Assembly (NCBI GenBank): GCA_050633505.1
Contig: JBOEGQ010000006.1
Coordinates: 19,066-83,065, forward strand
DNA: 64,000 nt
Origin: UBA1672 sp050633505
Lineage (GTDB): Bacteria; Pseudomonadota; Alphaproteobacteria; Micavibrionales; Micavibrionaceae
Reading direction: 5' to 3'
Below are positions 45,738 to 53,804 of the stretch, piece by piece. The notes below the pieces were generated by a model. That model made no database searches. It saw only the letters and a program-made list of their open reading frames with translations, and was not told the DNA's origin. A program made the position numbers and the translations under genes. Within the stretch, counting starts at the first letter, position 1. Every line of letters begins with the position of its first letter.

Positions 45738-46619
45738 TTAATTCTTTTCTGACTGATCCCGAATGTACTTAATGAATCCATACAGGTTCTCAGCATCAAC
45801 ACCGTGGAGCATCAATCTAAAGCCAGCCTCAATCGTCGATAGGGGAACCATAGGGTGCTTATTATTTACCAGCCCCATAATTTCCCCTTTATTAAAGATC
45901 GTAGCGGCATAGACAGCGATCGTTTCATCAAGCTGTAGAGAGTTACTGGCGCGTTCGAAGTCCTCGCGAGAGAGTAATAGCGCAAAGAGAGGGGTGTAGA
46001 GCTCAATTGCGCTTTGCAAATCAATAAAGTTATGCCACTTGTTCGGCGGAACATCGATGTCACTCTCAAAATCTTGAATAGCAGAAAAGTCAATTTGATC
46101 CATGGGGATAGGCTCAATACGCTCTTTCTTCTCCTTGAGGTAAGTATTTAGCTCGATAACAAAATTATAGATATTTAGATCATGTTGAACGAACACATTG
46201 TCGCGTAAACCGTCAACTGTCTTGGGTAGAAGTGGGTGTGAATTTAGATTTCCATCAGCAAGATTATCGTTCAAGAATCTAAGAACCTGCGAACCCATAT
46301 TGAAATGCCGTAAAATTAAATAATTTGCATCACGGCTCACAAAATTTTTCATCCCCCAGCAAATCGTATTGTGTAGCGCTTTTGAAGAGGTCAGTTTTTT
46401 GGGAATGAAAATCCTAATGAAACGTACCAGTGCAATGGAAAGCCGTGCCAAAGGTCGGATGATCGGCAAAAACAAGCGGCGTGACCAAGTTGCATTATTG
46501 CGTAACAATGCTTCTTTCGCGCTTTGGTCAAAAAAGGTGCTTTGGTCAAGTGCCAGAGCAAGCCATGGATCCGGATCTTCCGGATTATATTGTGCCGGGT
46601 CAAACATTGTCTCAGACAT
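45738..46619 (-). CDS. Unknown protein, third gene of the KAS III operon
   Basis: A 293-residue protein I do not recognise. The ATG at 46619 is preferred (GGAGG nine bases upstream) over an in-frame TTG at 46625. It is mainly helical: LPIIRPLARLSIALVRFIRI is a hydrophobic or amphipathic stretch near 55-75 that may touch the membrane, followed by NTICWGMKNFVSRDANYLIL and RHFNMGSQVLRFLNDNLADG. Conserved-looking His, Asn and Asp residues (RDANYLILRHFN, FVQHDLNIYNFV) hint at an enzyme or binding protein. It overlaps the preceding gene by eight bases, so it works with the two enzymes upstream. Confidence 0.75.
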   Translation of the reverse strand: MSETMFDPAQYNPEDPDPWLALALDQSTFFDQSAKEALLRNNATWSRRLFLPIIRPLARLSIALVRFIRIFIPKKLTSSKALHNTICWGMKNFVSRDANYLILRHFNMGSQVLRFLNDNLADGNLNSHPLLPKTVDGLRDNVFVQHDLNIYNFVIELNTYLKEKKERIEPIPMDQIDFSAIQDFESDIDVPPNKWHNFIDLQSAIELYTPLFALLLSREDFERASNSLQLDETIAVYAATIFNKGEIMGLVNNKHPMVPLSTIEAGFRLMLHGVDAENLYGFIKYIRDQSEKN

Positions 46620-47295
46620 TGTCAATTTCCTCCATCTGGAGCTGATAAAGCCGCGCTACAATCTTTGCTGTTTTTATGATGTCCTCACCCATATTCTCAA
46701 TCTCAAGGATACCTGAATTCAGGGCTTCATCAAATTCTTCCATATGATCATCATCATGTTCGGCATGATAGATCAAGAAACTTACCTGACTATCTTCCAA
46801 ATCAAGCTGATCGCGAATGGCGTGTCCCCATTCTCCTGCCTTATTCTGTCCAAGGCCCTCAATGATAAACATGGCACCAAGCAAGCTAAGCGGGTTCGGT
46901 TGCGATGCGCGATGAAACATGAACGCGTTGAGGGCCTCAGTACCAATATTCTTTTGACCATTTTGAATATCTTCCAGCTTACCCCCAAGTGATACATAGT
47001 TTTTTTCTAACATTTTAAAATCACTATGCTCTGTGACGCAATGCTGCATAAACTTGGAGCGCATCTCAAAATATTGATCATCAATACTGGATGCCGCGCG
47101 GGCAATCCAACGTCCGCCTTCAACGACTTGCTGTCGGTGGTTCATTAAAAGGGTTTTATAATCCTCTTTACGGAACTTCCCGCGGTTAAGTTTGTCCAGT
47201 ATCGGCACGGTATCCAATCGCGTTGAGAAATCACTCCAAACTTGAATGAGACCACGCATTACTTCTTCACTATTCATTGTCTTTGTATTGTTCAT
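46612..47295 (-). CDS. Haem-oxygenase-fold, probably diiron redox enzyme (HDO/TenA-like)
   Basis: A 227-residue all-helical protein. The arrangement HCVTEHSDFKML near residues 69-80, then MFIIEGLGQNKAGEW near 139-152 and IYHAEHDDDHMEEF near 174-187 gives a set of Glu, His and Asp residues as in haem-oxygenase-like diiron oxidases, which act on fatty acids, amino acids or aromatic substrates. NHRQQVVEGGRWIARAASSI is typical of the fold. The start has GGAGG nine bases upstream. Its place between a KAS III-like synthase and an unknown gene suggests tailoring of the synthase product; the substrate cannot be inferred. Confidence 0.78.
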   Translation of the reverse strand: MNNTKTMNSEEVMRGLIQVWSDFSTRLDTVPILDKLNRGKFRKEDYKTLLMNHRQQVVEGGRWIARAASSIDDQYFEMRSKFMQHCVTEHSDFKMLEKNYVSLGGKLEDIQNGQKNIGTEALNAFMFHRASQPNPLSLLGAMFIIEGLGQNKAGEWGHAIRDQLDLEDSQVSFLIYHAEHDDDHMEEFDEALNSGILEIENMGEDIIKTAKIVARLYQLQMEEIDNV

Positions 47296-47296
47296 T

Positions 47297-48421
47297 TTAT
47301 ACGACCTCCAATAACATTAACCCGTTCATGCTCCGCCCACTTTCTGGGACGTGGCATAGAATCTTTTCGCCTTTTTTCAAATCCTTGGTACGGTAAAGCT
47401 CTTCCAGCATAATGAAAATCGAAGCGGCACCAGTGTTGCCTTTACTATAAAGGTTGCTAAACCATTTTTTTTCATCGATCATCGCACCGGCCTTTTCCAG
47501 AAAATGAATGGTTTCCTCCCGCAATGAGTGGGACGAATAATGGCTGCACACATGATCTATGTCATCAATGGTGATTTTCCCCTGATCAATCAAATCAAGA
47601 TAATGAGATACCCAAACAGGGATCATGCGCTTCATCAAATCAAAATCCTGTGTCAGCATCAAAGCACCTGCCTTCATCGCCTCGGCGGGGCTCGAAAACT
47701 CGCTCCAATGCCTCAAAACATCCTCTTCCTTTACTGCGCCTGCAATCATACATGTGTCAAACCGATCCGCATATGATCGTATGTCAATCCATTTAATTTT
47801 TAGTGAGGGTTGTCTTTCATTTGGCTTGTCTTCCAAGAGGGCTGCGCCTGCACCATCTGATAGGGTAAAACGTAGAAAGTCAGCCCCCAAAGGTACACGC
47901 TTGCCATCTCGAATATCGGTAATATCTTCATAAAATCCTGTGCGAAAATAGCGGCTCGCAAACTCACTTCCGCTGATGGCGGCGCAATCATGCTCTCCTG
48001 CACCGACTTGGAGCCATGCAGATTTAAAAGCCATGAGAGAGCTTGCGCAGACACTTTGAAAATTTGCCAATTCAATCGGCGGTAATTTGAGTTCTGCATG
48101 TATATGAGAGGCCAGACCCGGAACCAGCATATCTCCCAGCGTAGCTGCACTTGCCAAGTAAGTAATATAGTTGGCGCTAACCTCTGATTTTTCAACAGCA
48201 TCTTGTACAGCCTTAGCTGCCATTTGCGCGCTGCTATGTGTTGGCTTTCCGTCTTTGTTCAACGCATAATGACGTGTTTTAATCTTGTTTTGTCGCAAAA
48301 CCAACGCACGATGGCGCGATGGTTTATCGTTAATATAACCAAGATAATCTTCCATCTCAGATGAGGGGATTGGCGCGTTCGGAAGATATACTCCAAAGCT
48401 ATTAACAAATACATCTCTCAT
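47297..48421 (-). CDS. Beta-ketoacyl-ACP synthase III-like enzyme
   Basis: A 374-residue thiolase-fold condensing enzyme. The catalytic triad is visible: Cys in NFQSVCASSLMAFKSAWLQ (about residue 130), His in VCSHYSSHSLREE and Asn in LYSKGNTGAASIFIMLEELY. The start is taken at the ATG following an in-frame TTG. It lacks neighbours of primary fatty acid synthesis, and heads an operon with a diiron-type enzyme, so a secondary metabolite or modified lipid is more likely than housekeeping FabH activity. It is one base from the next gene. Confidence 0.9.
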   Translation of the reverse strand: MRDVFVNSFGVYLPNAPIPSSEMEDYLGYINDKPSRHRALVLRQNKIKTRHYALNKDGKPTHSSAQMAAKAVQDAVEKSEVSANYITYLASAATLGDMLVPGLASHIHAELKLPPIELANFQSVCASSLMAFKSAWLQVGAGEHDCAAISGSEFASRYFRTGFYEDITDIRDGKRVPLGADFLRFTLSDGAGAALLEDKPNERQPSLKIKWIDIRSYADRFDTCMIAGAVKEEDVLRHWSEFSSPAEAMKAGALMLTQDFDLMKRMIPVWVSHYLDLIDQGKITIDDIDHVCSHYSSHSLREETIHFLEKAGAMIDEKKWFSNLYSKGNTGAASIFIMLEELYRTKDLKKGEKILCHVPESGRSMNGLMLLEVV

Positions 48422-48502
48422 CAAGTGGCTCTTATCAATTGTGTTTCAACAATAAACCGGATCTGAGGTATAATCCATCTGTCTTTTAGCAGTGAAAGTT
48501 GA

Positions 48503-49255
48503 TTAATCTGCATGCTTAAATTCCCCATGTTTTAGAAAATGTATAATCTGTTTATGAACGGATGGTTTCCATGAAATGAAACTGTGTGTTGCCGATAATG
48601 TCACATGATCCTTCATACCTTGCAATTCTGTTTTTTTAAGTGCAACGCGGCCATCGCTATCATCGGGAATAATGTGCGCCGCGATGATATATGGCCATTC
48701 CTTATTCCCTGCGATAATGCCTAAATCATAATAAACGTCGGCTTTCATTTTTGTCTGTTGCTCTGTCGTAAGCTCCTGTCCTGCGGGGCCAAATACCCAT
48801 TGGTAGGGCGGAAACTTTTTTAATAAATCTGCAACTTCACTCCCACCATTCGGAGGGGCAAGCATGACAACTCGCCCAAGGTTTTTGACCTGTATGCCAT
48901 CTTTATGCTTATTCAAATATGTACGAACAACAAGACCGCCCATAGAATGCGTGGCAAAATGCACTTTTCTGTAAGAACCTTCCCAAACTCCTGCTGTTTT
49001 CATTGCTTTTTCAAGAAATGTGGATAGTTCATCAAGGCTTTTCTTCAATGATGGATATCCTACATTCAACGTCTCGTATCCTGCTTTTTGAAGCGCAAAT
49101 TCTATGCCTGCCATGTTCCATTCTGAGTGACCAATCCCATGTAAGAGAATAACCAGCTCTTTGTCACCATCATCAGCCAATGAGGGCGTGCTAGGGGTGA
49201 AAAGGAAAAACACACCACAGATAATCTTGATAAAGCCACGTATTTTTCCTGTCAT
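48503..49255 (-). CDS. Secreted lipase/esterase-like alpha/beta hydrolase
   Basis: A 250-residue protein with a signal peptide (residues 1-27, ending PSLA). The oxyanion region VILLHGIGHSEWNM and the nucleophile elbow HFATHSMGGLVVRTYL are of the triacylglycerol lipase/PGAP1-like type; the elbow has Ala or Thr where the classical GxSxG has its first Gly. Possible acid and base are in DDSDGRVAL and ATHSFISW. It would be periplasmic or secreted. The region upstream holds three copies of an operator-like palindrome. Confidence 0.88.
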   Translation of the reverse strand: MTGKIRGFIKIICGVFFLFTPSTPSLADDGDKELVILLHGIGHSEWNMAGIEFALQKAGYETLNVGYPSLKKSLDELSTFLEKAMKTAGVWEGSYRKVHFATHSMGGLVVRTYLNKHKDGIQVKNLGRVVMLAPPNGGSEVADLLKKFPPYQWVFGPAGQELTTEQQTKMKADVYYDLGIIAGNKEWPYIIAAHIIPDDSDGRVALKKTELQGMKDHVTLSATHSFISWKPSVHKQIIHFLKHGEFKHAD

Positions 49256-49313
49256 GTTTTTATAGTCCTATCATATTGTTAACATAGTGTAATTTGTAAA
49301 ATACGCAATTATT

Positions 49314-49385
49314 TTGAACATTGTTCAATTCTTATGGTGGCACAATTATGAACGATGTTCAATAAAAACATTGGTCGATGTTCAA
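49314..49385. promoter_or_regulatory. Cluster of three 15-nt operator-like palindromes
   Basis: TTGAACATTGTTCAA (49314-49328), ATGAACGATGTTCAA (49348-49362) and TTGGTCGATGTTCAA (49371-49385) share the form TTGAAC-N3-GTTCAA. The first has perfect 7-bp arms. They lie 59-130 nt upstream of the lipase-like gene and upstream of two tiny + strand ORFs. Such sites are typical of TetR-type repressors, but no regulator gene lies next to them. The rest of 49256-49617 holds those ORFs and one dispersed repeat. Confidence 0.6.
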
Positions 49386-49418
49386 AAATGTTGTTATCGG
49401 GAAATAAAGGAGTCTAAA

Positions 49419-49463
49419 ATGGCTCATAGAAATGACTTCATCCGTATTGAAGTTTCCCTATGA
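49419..49463 (+). CDS. Possible 14-residue leader peptide
   Basis: A tiny frame MAHRNDFIRIEVSL with a strong ribosome-binding site (AAAGGAG, six bases before the ATG). Its stop overlaps the ATG of the next small frame (ATGA), as in coupled genes. It lies 34 nt after the operator cluster. No homology is known to me. Confidence 0.3.
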   Translation: MAHRNDFIRIEVSL

Positions 49464-49588
49464 ATTCTCAGTTTACTAGGAATTGGGATGGCCTAAAGGG
49501 CAAGAACACTACTAGGGTACGTGCATTGCATTGGCTTGTTCATAGAGGCATCGAACTGCCAAGAATGGCAGTGCTTGTAAGCCTGTAG
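49460..49588 (+). CDS. Possible 42-residue protein, maybe a gene remnant
   Basis: The frame opens MNSQFTRNWDGLKGKNTTRV and ends IELPRMAVLVSL. It is basic, and coupled to the 14-residue frame. Its last codons are made by one copy of the dispersed repeat, so either the repeat inserted into a gene or the frame is fortuitous. It may be the end product of a decayed mobile gene. Confidence 0.3.
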   Translation: MNSQFTRNWDGLKGKNTTRVRALHWLVHRGIELPRMAVLVSL

Positions 49589-49600
49589 CGAACCTTTTTC
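49564..49600 (+). repeat. Dispersed repeat, copy A
   Basis: Begins AATGGCAGTGCTTG and ends AACCTTTTTC; 37 nt, one longer than the other three copies (53690, 54757, 60340). It lies just after the 3' end of the autotransporter gene. Confidence 0.65.
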
Positions 49601-49617
49601 TGGAATATTAAATTTGA

Positions 49618-52107
49618 TTAGAATTTATAAGCCGCCCGTACAAACCCGGCATGCGAGTTGTAGTCTGATTTGGCTTCATACGCATATTGGGCTGAAAACT
49701 CCCACGCATCAGATGCCTGGTATGTGGCACCAGTGCCCAAGCTGAATGTTGTTTGTGCAGGGTCTGCGCCCTGGGTATCAAATGCGCTGCCACCCGCGAT
49801 AAAGCGGTTACTTGCTTCGAATGCATCGCCGATGAAATCATGGCGCACTCCAAGATCGATAGATGGCTCAAAGACTGCGTTGTTTTCTAGTTCATATACC
49901 CATGAAACATTTAGACCAAGTTCAGCTTCTAACAGGTTCGTACTTTCTGGCCTGACCTCAAGGTTAGCACCGCCAGCACCTGTTTCTGTATAGCTGTCTG
50001 CGCTGTAATGCATGTAGTTTACACCAACACTTGGCGTTAATGTGAAACCGTCATGGCTATACTCACGGTGAAGCGCCACTTTGGCGGAAGCGAGTGAGCT
50101 GTTATATTCGCCGTTTGCGCTCAGGCTGCTGAGGCCGCCTGGGTTACGGTGTGTATCATTCTTGGCCCAGATATAACCCAGATGCGCATTGATATAGTTT
50201 CGCTTATCAATATCGTAATCGCCATAAAGCGCGATTTGGTAGTTATCGATTTCTGTGTTGGCGTTGCTGATTGATTTTGAATCAACGTCTGTTGCGGCGT
50301 AGGACACAGCAAGGCCAAGCGTGAAGTCCTTATCTGGCGCTTGGCGATCAAGGCCAAAGGCAACGCCGTACGTATCTGAATCATAACCAGAAATGCCATT
50401 GCGGCGATCTTGGCTGGATGTCTTTCCAAAGCTTTGCGCCCAGACATTATAATTTTCAAGGTAGCCTGCATAGTTTTCAAGGTAGCCTACGCCAGCGGAC
50501 ATCTTGCTTGTATTTGTGCCGGAACGCAGCGCGGCCATACGGATTTCTGCAAGAGAGGCTGTTTGACGGGCAACATCTAGCCCTGCATTCAGTGCGCCTG
50601 CGCCAGCCGCTGTATCGGCTGCGGACGCTTCCAGAACATCACTTGTTCCGCTTCGTGTGGCTTGCTGTGCGATTGCGGATTGGAGTTGGTTGATCTGTGT
50701 ATTTGTAGAACCAACCAGATCGTTCATTAATTTATTTCCGGCGTTTATTTCGGTTTTATTTTCGCCGATGCTTTCTATCGAGTTTTCGATGGAAGAGGTG
50801 AGGATTAGGTTGTTGCCGTCGCTGCCGGTAAAATCAAATCCATAGATAAATGAGCTTTCCTGCACAACATAATTGGCACTGTTAATTCCACCATTTACAG
50901 AGTTCAAAATTGTGTAGGTTTGTCCGGCGGGAAGGGCGCCGTTAATGGTGGGGTTAACAATGATGCCGCCAGCTGTATCGTTCACGACTGAGCCGGCACC
51001 GGCCACATTAATTCTGCTTGTTGTCGCGCCGTTTAAGGACGCATGAAGAATTGAGCCGTTATTCAGCATTAGATCATCATTAACTGTGATGACATCGCCT
51101 GCCGTGCTGCTGCCTATGCTGCCAGCTATCGTCAGTGGATTGCCGTCTGTGCCATCGCCGGTGATGGTACCGTTACCTAAGAGGCTTCCGTTGATAGTGG
51201 TAAGGCCTGTTGAGATGAATGTTCCGCCATTTAGGTTAAGTGTGCCGTTAATAACGCTAGCCGCATTACCTGCATTCAAATTACCGATAAGGGCGAGTGT
51301 TGCCCCGTTGGCAACAGTGACGGCCGAGTTTGTTGTTGTAAGGGTGTTACCGCCTGTGATCGTAAATGTACCTGTATTGAAGTTTACTGTGCCGCCGCCC
51401 TCAAGTGTTAGGGCATTGTCCAAAGTCCAGTTTGTGCCGTTGACGTTTAAATTTTCAAAATTGGTGAAGGCGCTGGCGATTGTACCGCTGCCGTTTAGGT
51501 TTAAATTATCGGTATCAGTTGCACCTGCATTCGCTCCGCCTGTGACGGTCGTATTATTTAAAGTCAGCGTATCATTACCTGTGCCGAGTGTTATAGCTGC
51601 ATTTACCGTGCTATTCGTGAGTGTTATCGCATTTGTTCCTGATGTGCCACTAAGATCCAGATTGCCGTTAAAGGTATCACCTGTGGAATTGAACGTTACA
51701 TCGCCCACGCCATCAATATCGAATCCTGTGGTGAATATTGTGGTGCTTGTGGTGATGTTTTTTGCGCCTGCACCATTTAACGTGATGAGACCTGTAACTG
51801 TTGAGCCTGTTGCCTGGAATGTATCCAATACCGCGGATTGCGCATCGACCGTTCCATTGACCGTGGAATTTGTTAATGTCAGCCCTGCGTTATTTCCCGT
51901 TGAAAAATCGATGTTTCCATTAATCGTAGTCCTTGTTGCTGTGACAGTATCATCACCAGCACCCAGAGCAATATTACCTGCAACAGTCGTGTCAGTATGA
52001 ACAATATCAGCTGCCATTGCCTGACTGCCAACAGATATAAATGAAAGAATAGACGTTGATAAAAGAAATTTAGATATACGATATGAAGCAGGAAGCTTAG
52101 AAAACAT
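49618..52107 (-). CDS. Autotransporter (type V secretion) with beta-helical passenger
   Basis: An 829-residue protein. A signal peptide (cleavage near SQAMAAD, residue 33) is followed by a passenger of ~470 residues built from short repeats rich in Thr, Asn and Gly (GNIDFSTGNNAGLTLTNSTV, AITLTNSTVNAAITLGTGND), the usual right-handed beta-helix. A helical linker (EIRMAALRSG near 520) leads to the C-terminal barrel (~550-829), which starts NVWAQSFGKTSSQDRRNGIS and ends in FVRAAYKF with the terminal Phe used by BAM. No protease or lipase motif is seen in the passenger, so adhesion is the likely role, but this is inference. Confidence 0.93.
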   Translation of the reverse strand: MFSKLPASYRISKFLLSTSILSFISVGSQAMAADIVHTDTTVAGNIALGAGDDTVTATRTTINGNIDFSTGNNAGLTLTNSTVNGTVDAQSAVLDTFQATGSTVTGLITLNGAGAKNITTSTTIFTTGFDIDGVGDVTFNSTGDTFNGNLDLSGTSGTNAITLTNSTVNAAITLGTGNDTLTLNNTTVTGGANAGATDTDNLNLNGSGTIASAFTNFENLNVNGTNWTLDNALTLEGGGTVNFNTGTFTITGGNTLTTTNSAVTVANGATLALIGNLNAGNAASVINGTLNLNGGTFISTGLTTINGSLLGNGTITGDGTDGNPLTIAGSIGSSTAGDVITVNDDLMLNNGSILHASLNGATTSRINVAGAGSVVNDTAGGIIVNPTINGALPAGQTYTILNSVNGGINSANYVVQESSFIYGFDFTGSDGNNLILTSSIENSIESIGENKTEINAGNKLMNDLVGSTNTQINQLQSAIAQQATRSGTSDVLEASAADTAAGAGALNAGLDVARQTASLAEIRMAALRSGTNTSKMSAGVGYLENYAGYLENYNVWAQSFGKTSSQDRRNGISGYDSDTYGVAFGLDRQAPDKDFTLGLAVSYAATDVDSKSISNANTEIDNYQIALYGDYDIDKRNYINAHLGYIWAKNDTHRNPGGLSSLSANGEYNSSLASAKVALHREYSHDGFTLTPSVGVNYMHYSADSYTETGAGGANLEVRPESTNLLEAELGLNVSWVYELENNAVFEPSIDLGVRHDFIGDAFEASNRFIAGGSAFDTQGADPAQTTFSLGTGATYQASDAWEFSAQYAYEAKSDYNSHAGFVRAAYKF

Positions 52108-52269
52108 TATTTGACCTTAATGAAAAAAACACGACATACCTTAATAGTAAATAATATGGCTACCGTCAACCTACGGTGGGTGTCTGACGGCACTGATGGA
52201 TAGGCCTGGGTTTCTGGCATTTTAATTGCGTATATGGTGCGCGAGCAGCTTAAGAAAATGAGTCGTTTC

Positions 52270-52316
52270 TCTCTCAATGTATGGATTGAGAGACTGAATA
52301 GCAGTGTTTTCAGTCT
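52270..52316. other. Two overlapping, mutually exclusive hairpins between corC-type and autotransporter genes
   Basis: Stem 1: TCTCTCAAT (52270-52278) with ATTGAGAGA (52285-52293). Stem 2: AGACTGAA (52291-52298) with TTCAGTCT (52309-52316). They share 52291-52293 so both cannot form fully at once. Neither is followed by a T-run in the - direction. The rest of 52108-52320 shows no gene. Confidence 0.5.
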
Positions 52317-52320
52317 AGTT

Positions 52321-53421
52321 CTAACTTTCCTCCGCAAGCCTGCTATCAGAGCAGGCTTCCTTAAGTTCCAGGCTGTCAGGATCAATTCCAATAGTTTTCA
52401 TTCGGTCACGCCAGCGTTGATGAGCAAGCGCTTGCATATCCTCAACTTTGTCTAACTCATCTGTAATCTCTAGACCAATCAATGTTTCCACGACATCTTC
52501 TTGTGTAACAAGCCCCTGAATTGTTCCGTATTCGTCAACAATAAGAGCAATGTGTGTTTTTTTATACATCAACTGATCGTATAAATCAGAAGCAACAAGT
52601 TTATCTGAGACCACCAAAAAATCGCGTTTAAAATCAATAAGTTTTTTTTGAAAATCATCATTAGCTTGCGCCACCAATAGATCATTTTTCAATACGTAGC
52701 CTTTAATATCATTCGCATCTCCTGCATAAATTGGGATGCGCGAGAAAGGTTTTTCAGAATGGTGAGAAAAGAAGTCTTGTACAGTCATATCCTGAGATGC
52801 AGCAAAAATAACCGGACGTGGTGTCATAATGTCACGAACAGAAAGCTTATGCAGTTTCATCAGATTGGTAACGATTTTCAATTCCTTTAGATCGAGTAGC
52901 CCTTCCTCCTTACCTATTTTGGCCATAGCCGTGATCTCATCGCGGCTAAAGGTAAAAGCACTCACCCCTGAGCGAGATAACAAGCGTGTGAGTTTTTCAG
53001 AAAGCCATACGAACGGGAAAAGAATCCTGGAAAGCCACATGATTAAAACACCCATTATAGGTGCCAGTTTTTGCCAGTAAACCGCGCCTAAGGTCTTGGG
53101 GATTATTTCCGAGAAAATTAAAATAAGCAATGTCAATATTGCCGATACTATACCGAGATATTCGTTTCCAAACACATAAGTGGCTTGGGCTCCCACGCCA
53201 GCGGCCCCTACGGTGTGAGCAATCGTATTTGCCGTCAGAATGGCTGCTAGTGGGCGGTCAAGGTTATCTCGCAAGTCTTTTAAGGTTTTCGCACTTACGC
53301 TACCTTCATTTTCAAGAACAGCGACATAAGAAGGTCTTATCGAGAGTAAGACCGCTTCCGCGATAGAGCAGAAGAATGATACACCGATCGCTAAAAATAA
53401 ATAAAATATCAAAAGGGTCAT
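52321..53421 (-). CDS. CNNM/CorC-type transporter (DUF21 plus CBS domains)
   Basis: A 366-residue membrane protein. The DUF21 region (1-180) has about four transmembrane helices, with FFCSIAEAVLLSIRPSYVAV and LIFSEIIPKTLGAVYWQ characteristic of the family. A paired CBS module follows (~195-325: VRDIMTPRPVIFAASQDMTV, ALIVDEYGTIQGLVTQEDVV). Members export or regulate Mg2+ or related ions; annotated also as hemolysin-like. The usual C-terminal CorC/HlyC domain is missing or very short here. A perfect 8-bp hairpin (AAGCCTGC with GCAGGCTT) lies in the last codons. Confidence 0.9.
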   Translation of the reverse strand: MTLLIFYLFLAIGVSFFCSIAEAVLLSIRPSYVAVLENEGSVSAKTLKDLRDNLDRPLAAILTANTIAHTVGAAGVGAQATYVFGNEYLGIVSAILTLLILIFSEIIPKTLGAVYWQKLAPIMGVLIMWLSRILFPFVWLSEKLTRLLSRSGVSAFTFSRDEITAMAKIGKEEGLLDLKELKIVTNLMKLHKLSVRDIMTPRPVIFAASQDMTVQDFFSHHSEKPFSRIPIYAGDANDIKGYVLKNDLLVAQANDDFQKKLIDFKRDFLVVSDKLVASDLYDQLMYKKTHIALIVDEYGTIQGLVTQEDVVETLIGLEITDELDKVEDMQALAHQRWRDRMKTIGIDPDSLELKEACSDSRLAEES

Positions 53422-53804
53422 TTAGAATGTCCTGTACTAATTTAGCTACATTTATAGCTTTCTCCATAGTTATGAGCAAACAAAAAACGGTCTCAAAGGA
53501 CAAATAAACCGAGGGTCTTATCCACATATCTCAATGAAATCAATAAGCTACAAAACCTCTGCATGCTCATGAAACACTAAGGGCACAATTTAGGCATGAA
53601 ATTTCAGGCCTCAAATCCATAAATTGCTAACCCGAATGGTTGTGATTTTTTGCTATTTAGTGTACCGCAGGAAAACCATATCGCCGAAAAATCGCAGTGC
53701 TCGCAGTCTGTTGCTAACTTTTCTCCAGTATTATGTCATATAATTGCTAATAATATAAATTATGTTATGTATCATCCTTAGGAACTAACGATGCGAGAAA
53801 AAAC
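53422..53804. other. Intergenic region of 383 nt
   Basis: Divergent spacer between the transporter and phosphatase genes. It holds copy B of the dispersed repeat and an AT-rich stretch (53735-53775) that should contain the phosphatase promoter. Nothing else was recognised. Confidence 0.5.
53690..53725 (+). repeat. Dispersed repeat, copy B
   Basis: 36 nt, begins AATCGCAGTGCTCGCAG and ends GCTAACTTTTCTC. It is the most divergent copy at its left end. Confidence 0.6.

Noticed and set aside
49314..49385. LexA (SOS) boxes
   Set aside because: Alphaproteobacterial SOS boxes are direct GTTC-N7-GTTC repeats; these are inverted GAAC-N3-GTTC sites.
51086..52000. 304-codon open frame antisense to the autotransporter
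   Set aside because: It mirrors the repetitive passenger sequence, is monotonously Val/Pro-rich and has no ribosome-binding site or neighbours on that strand.
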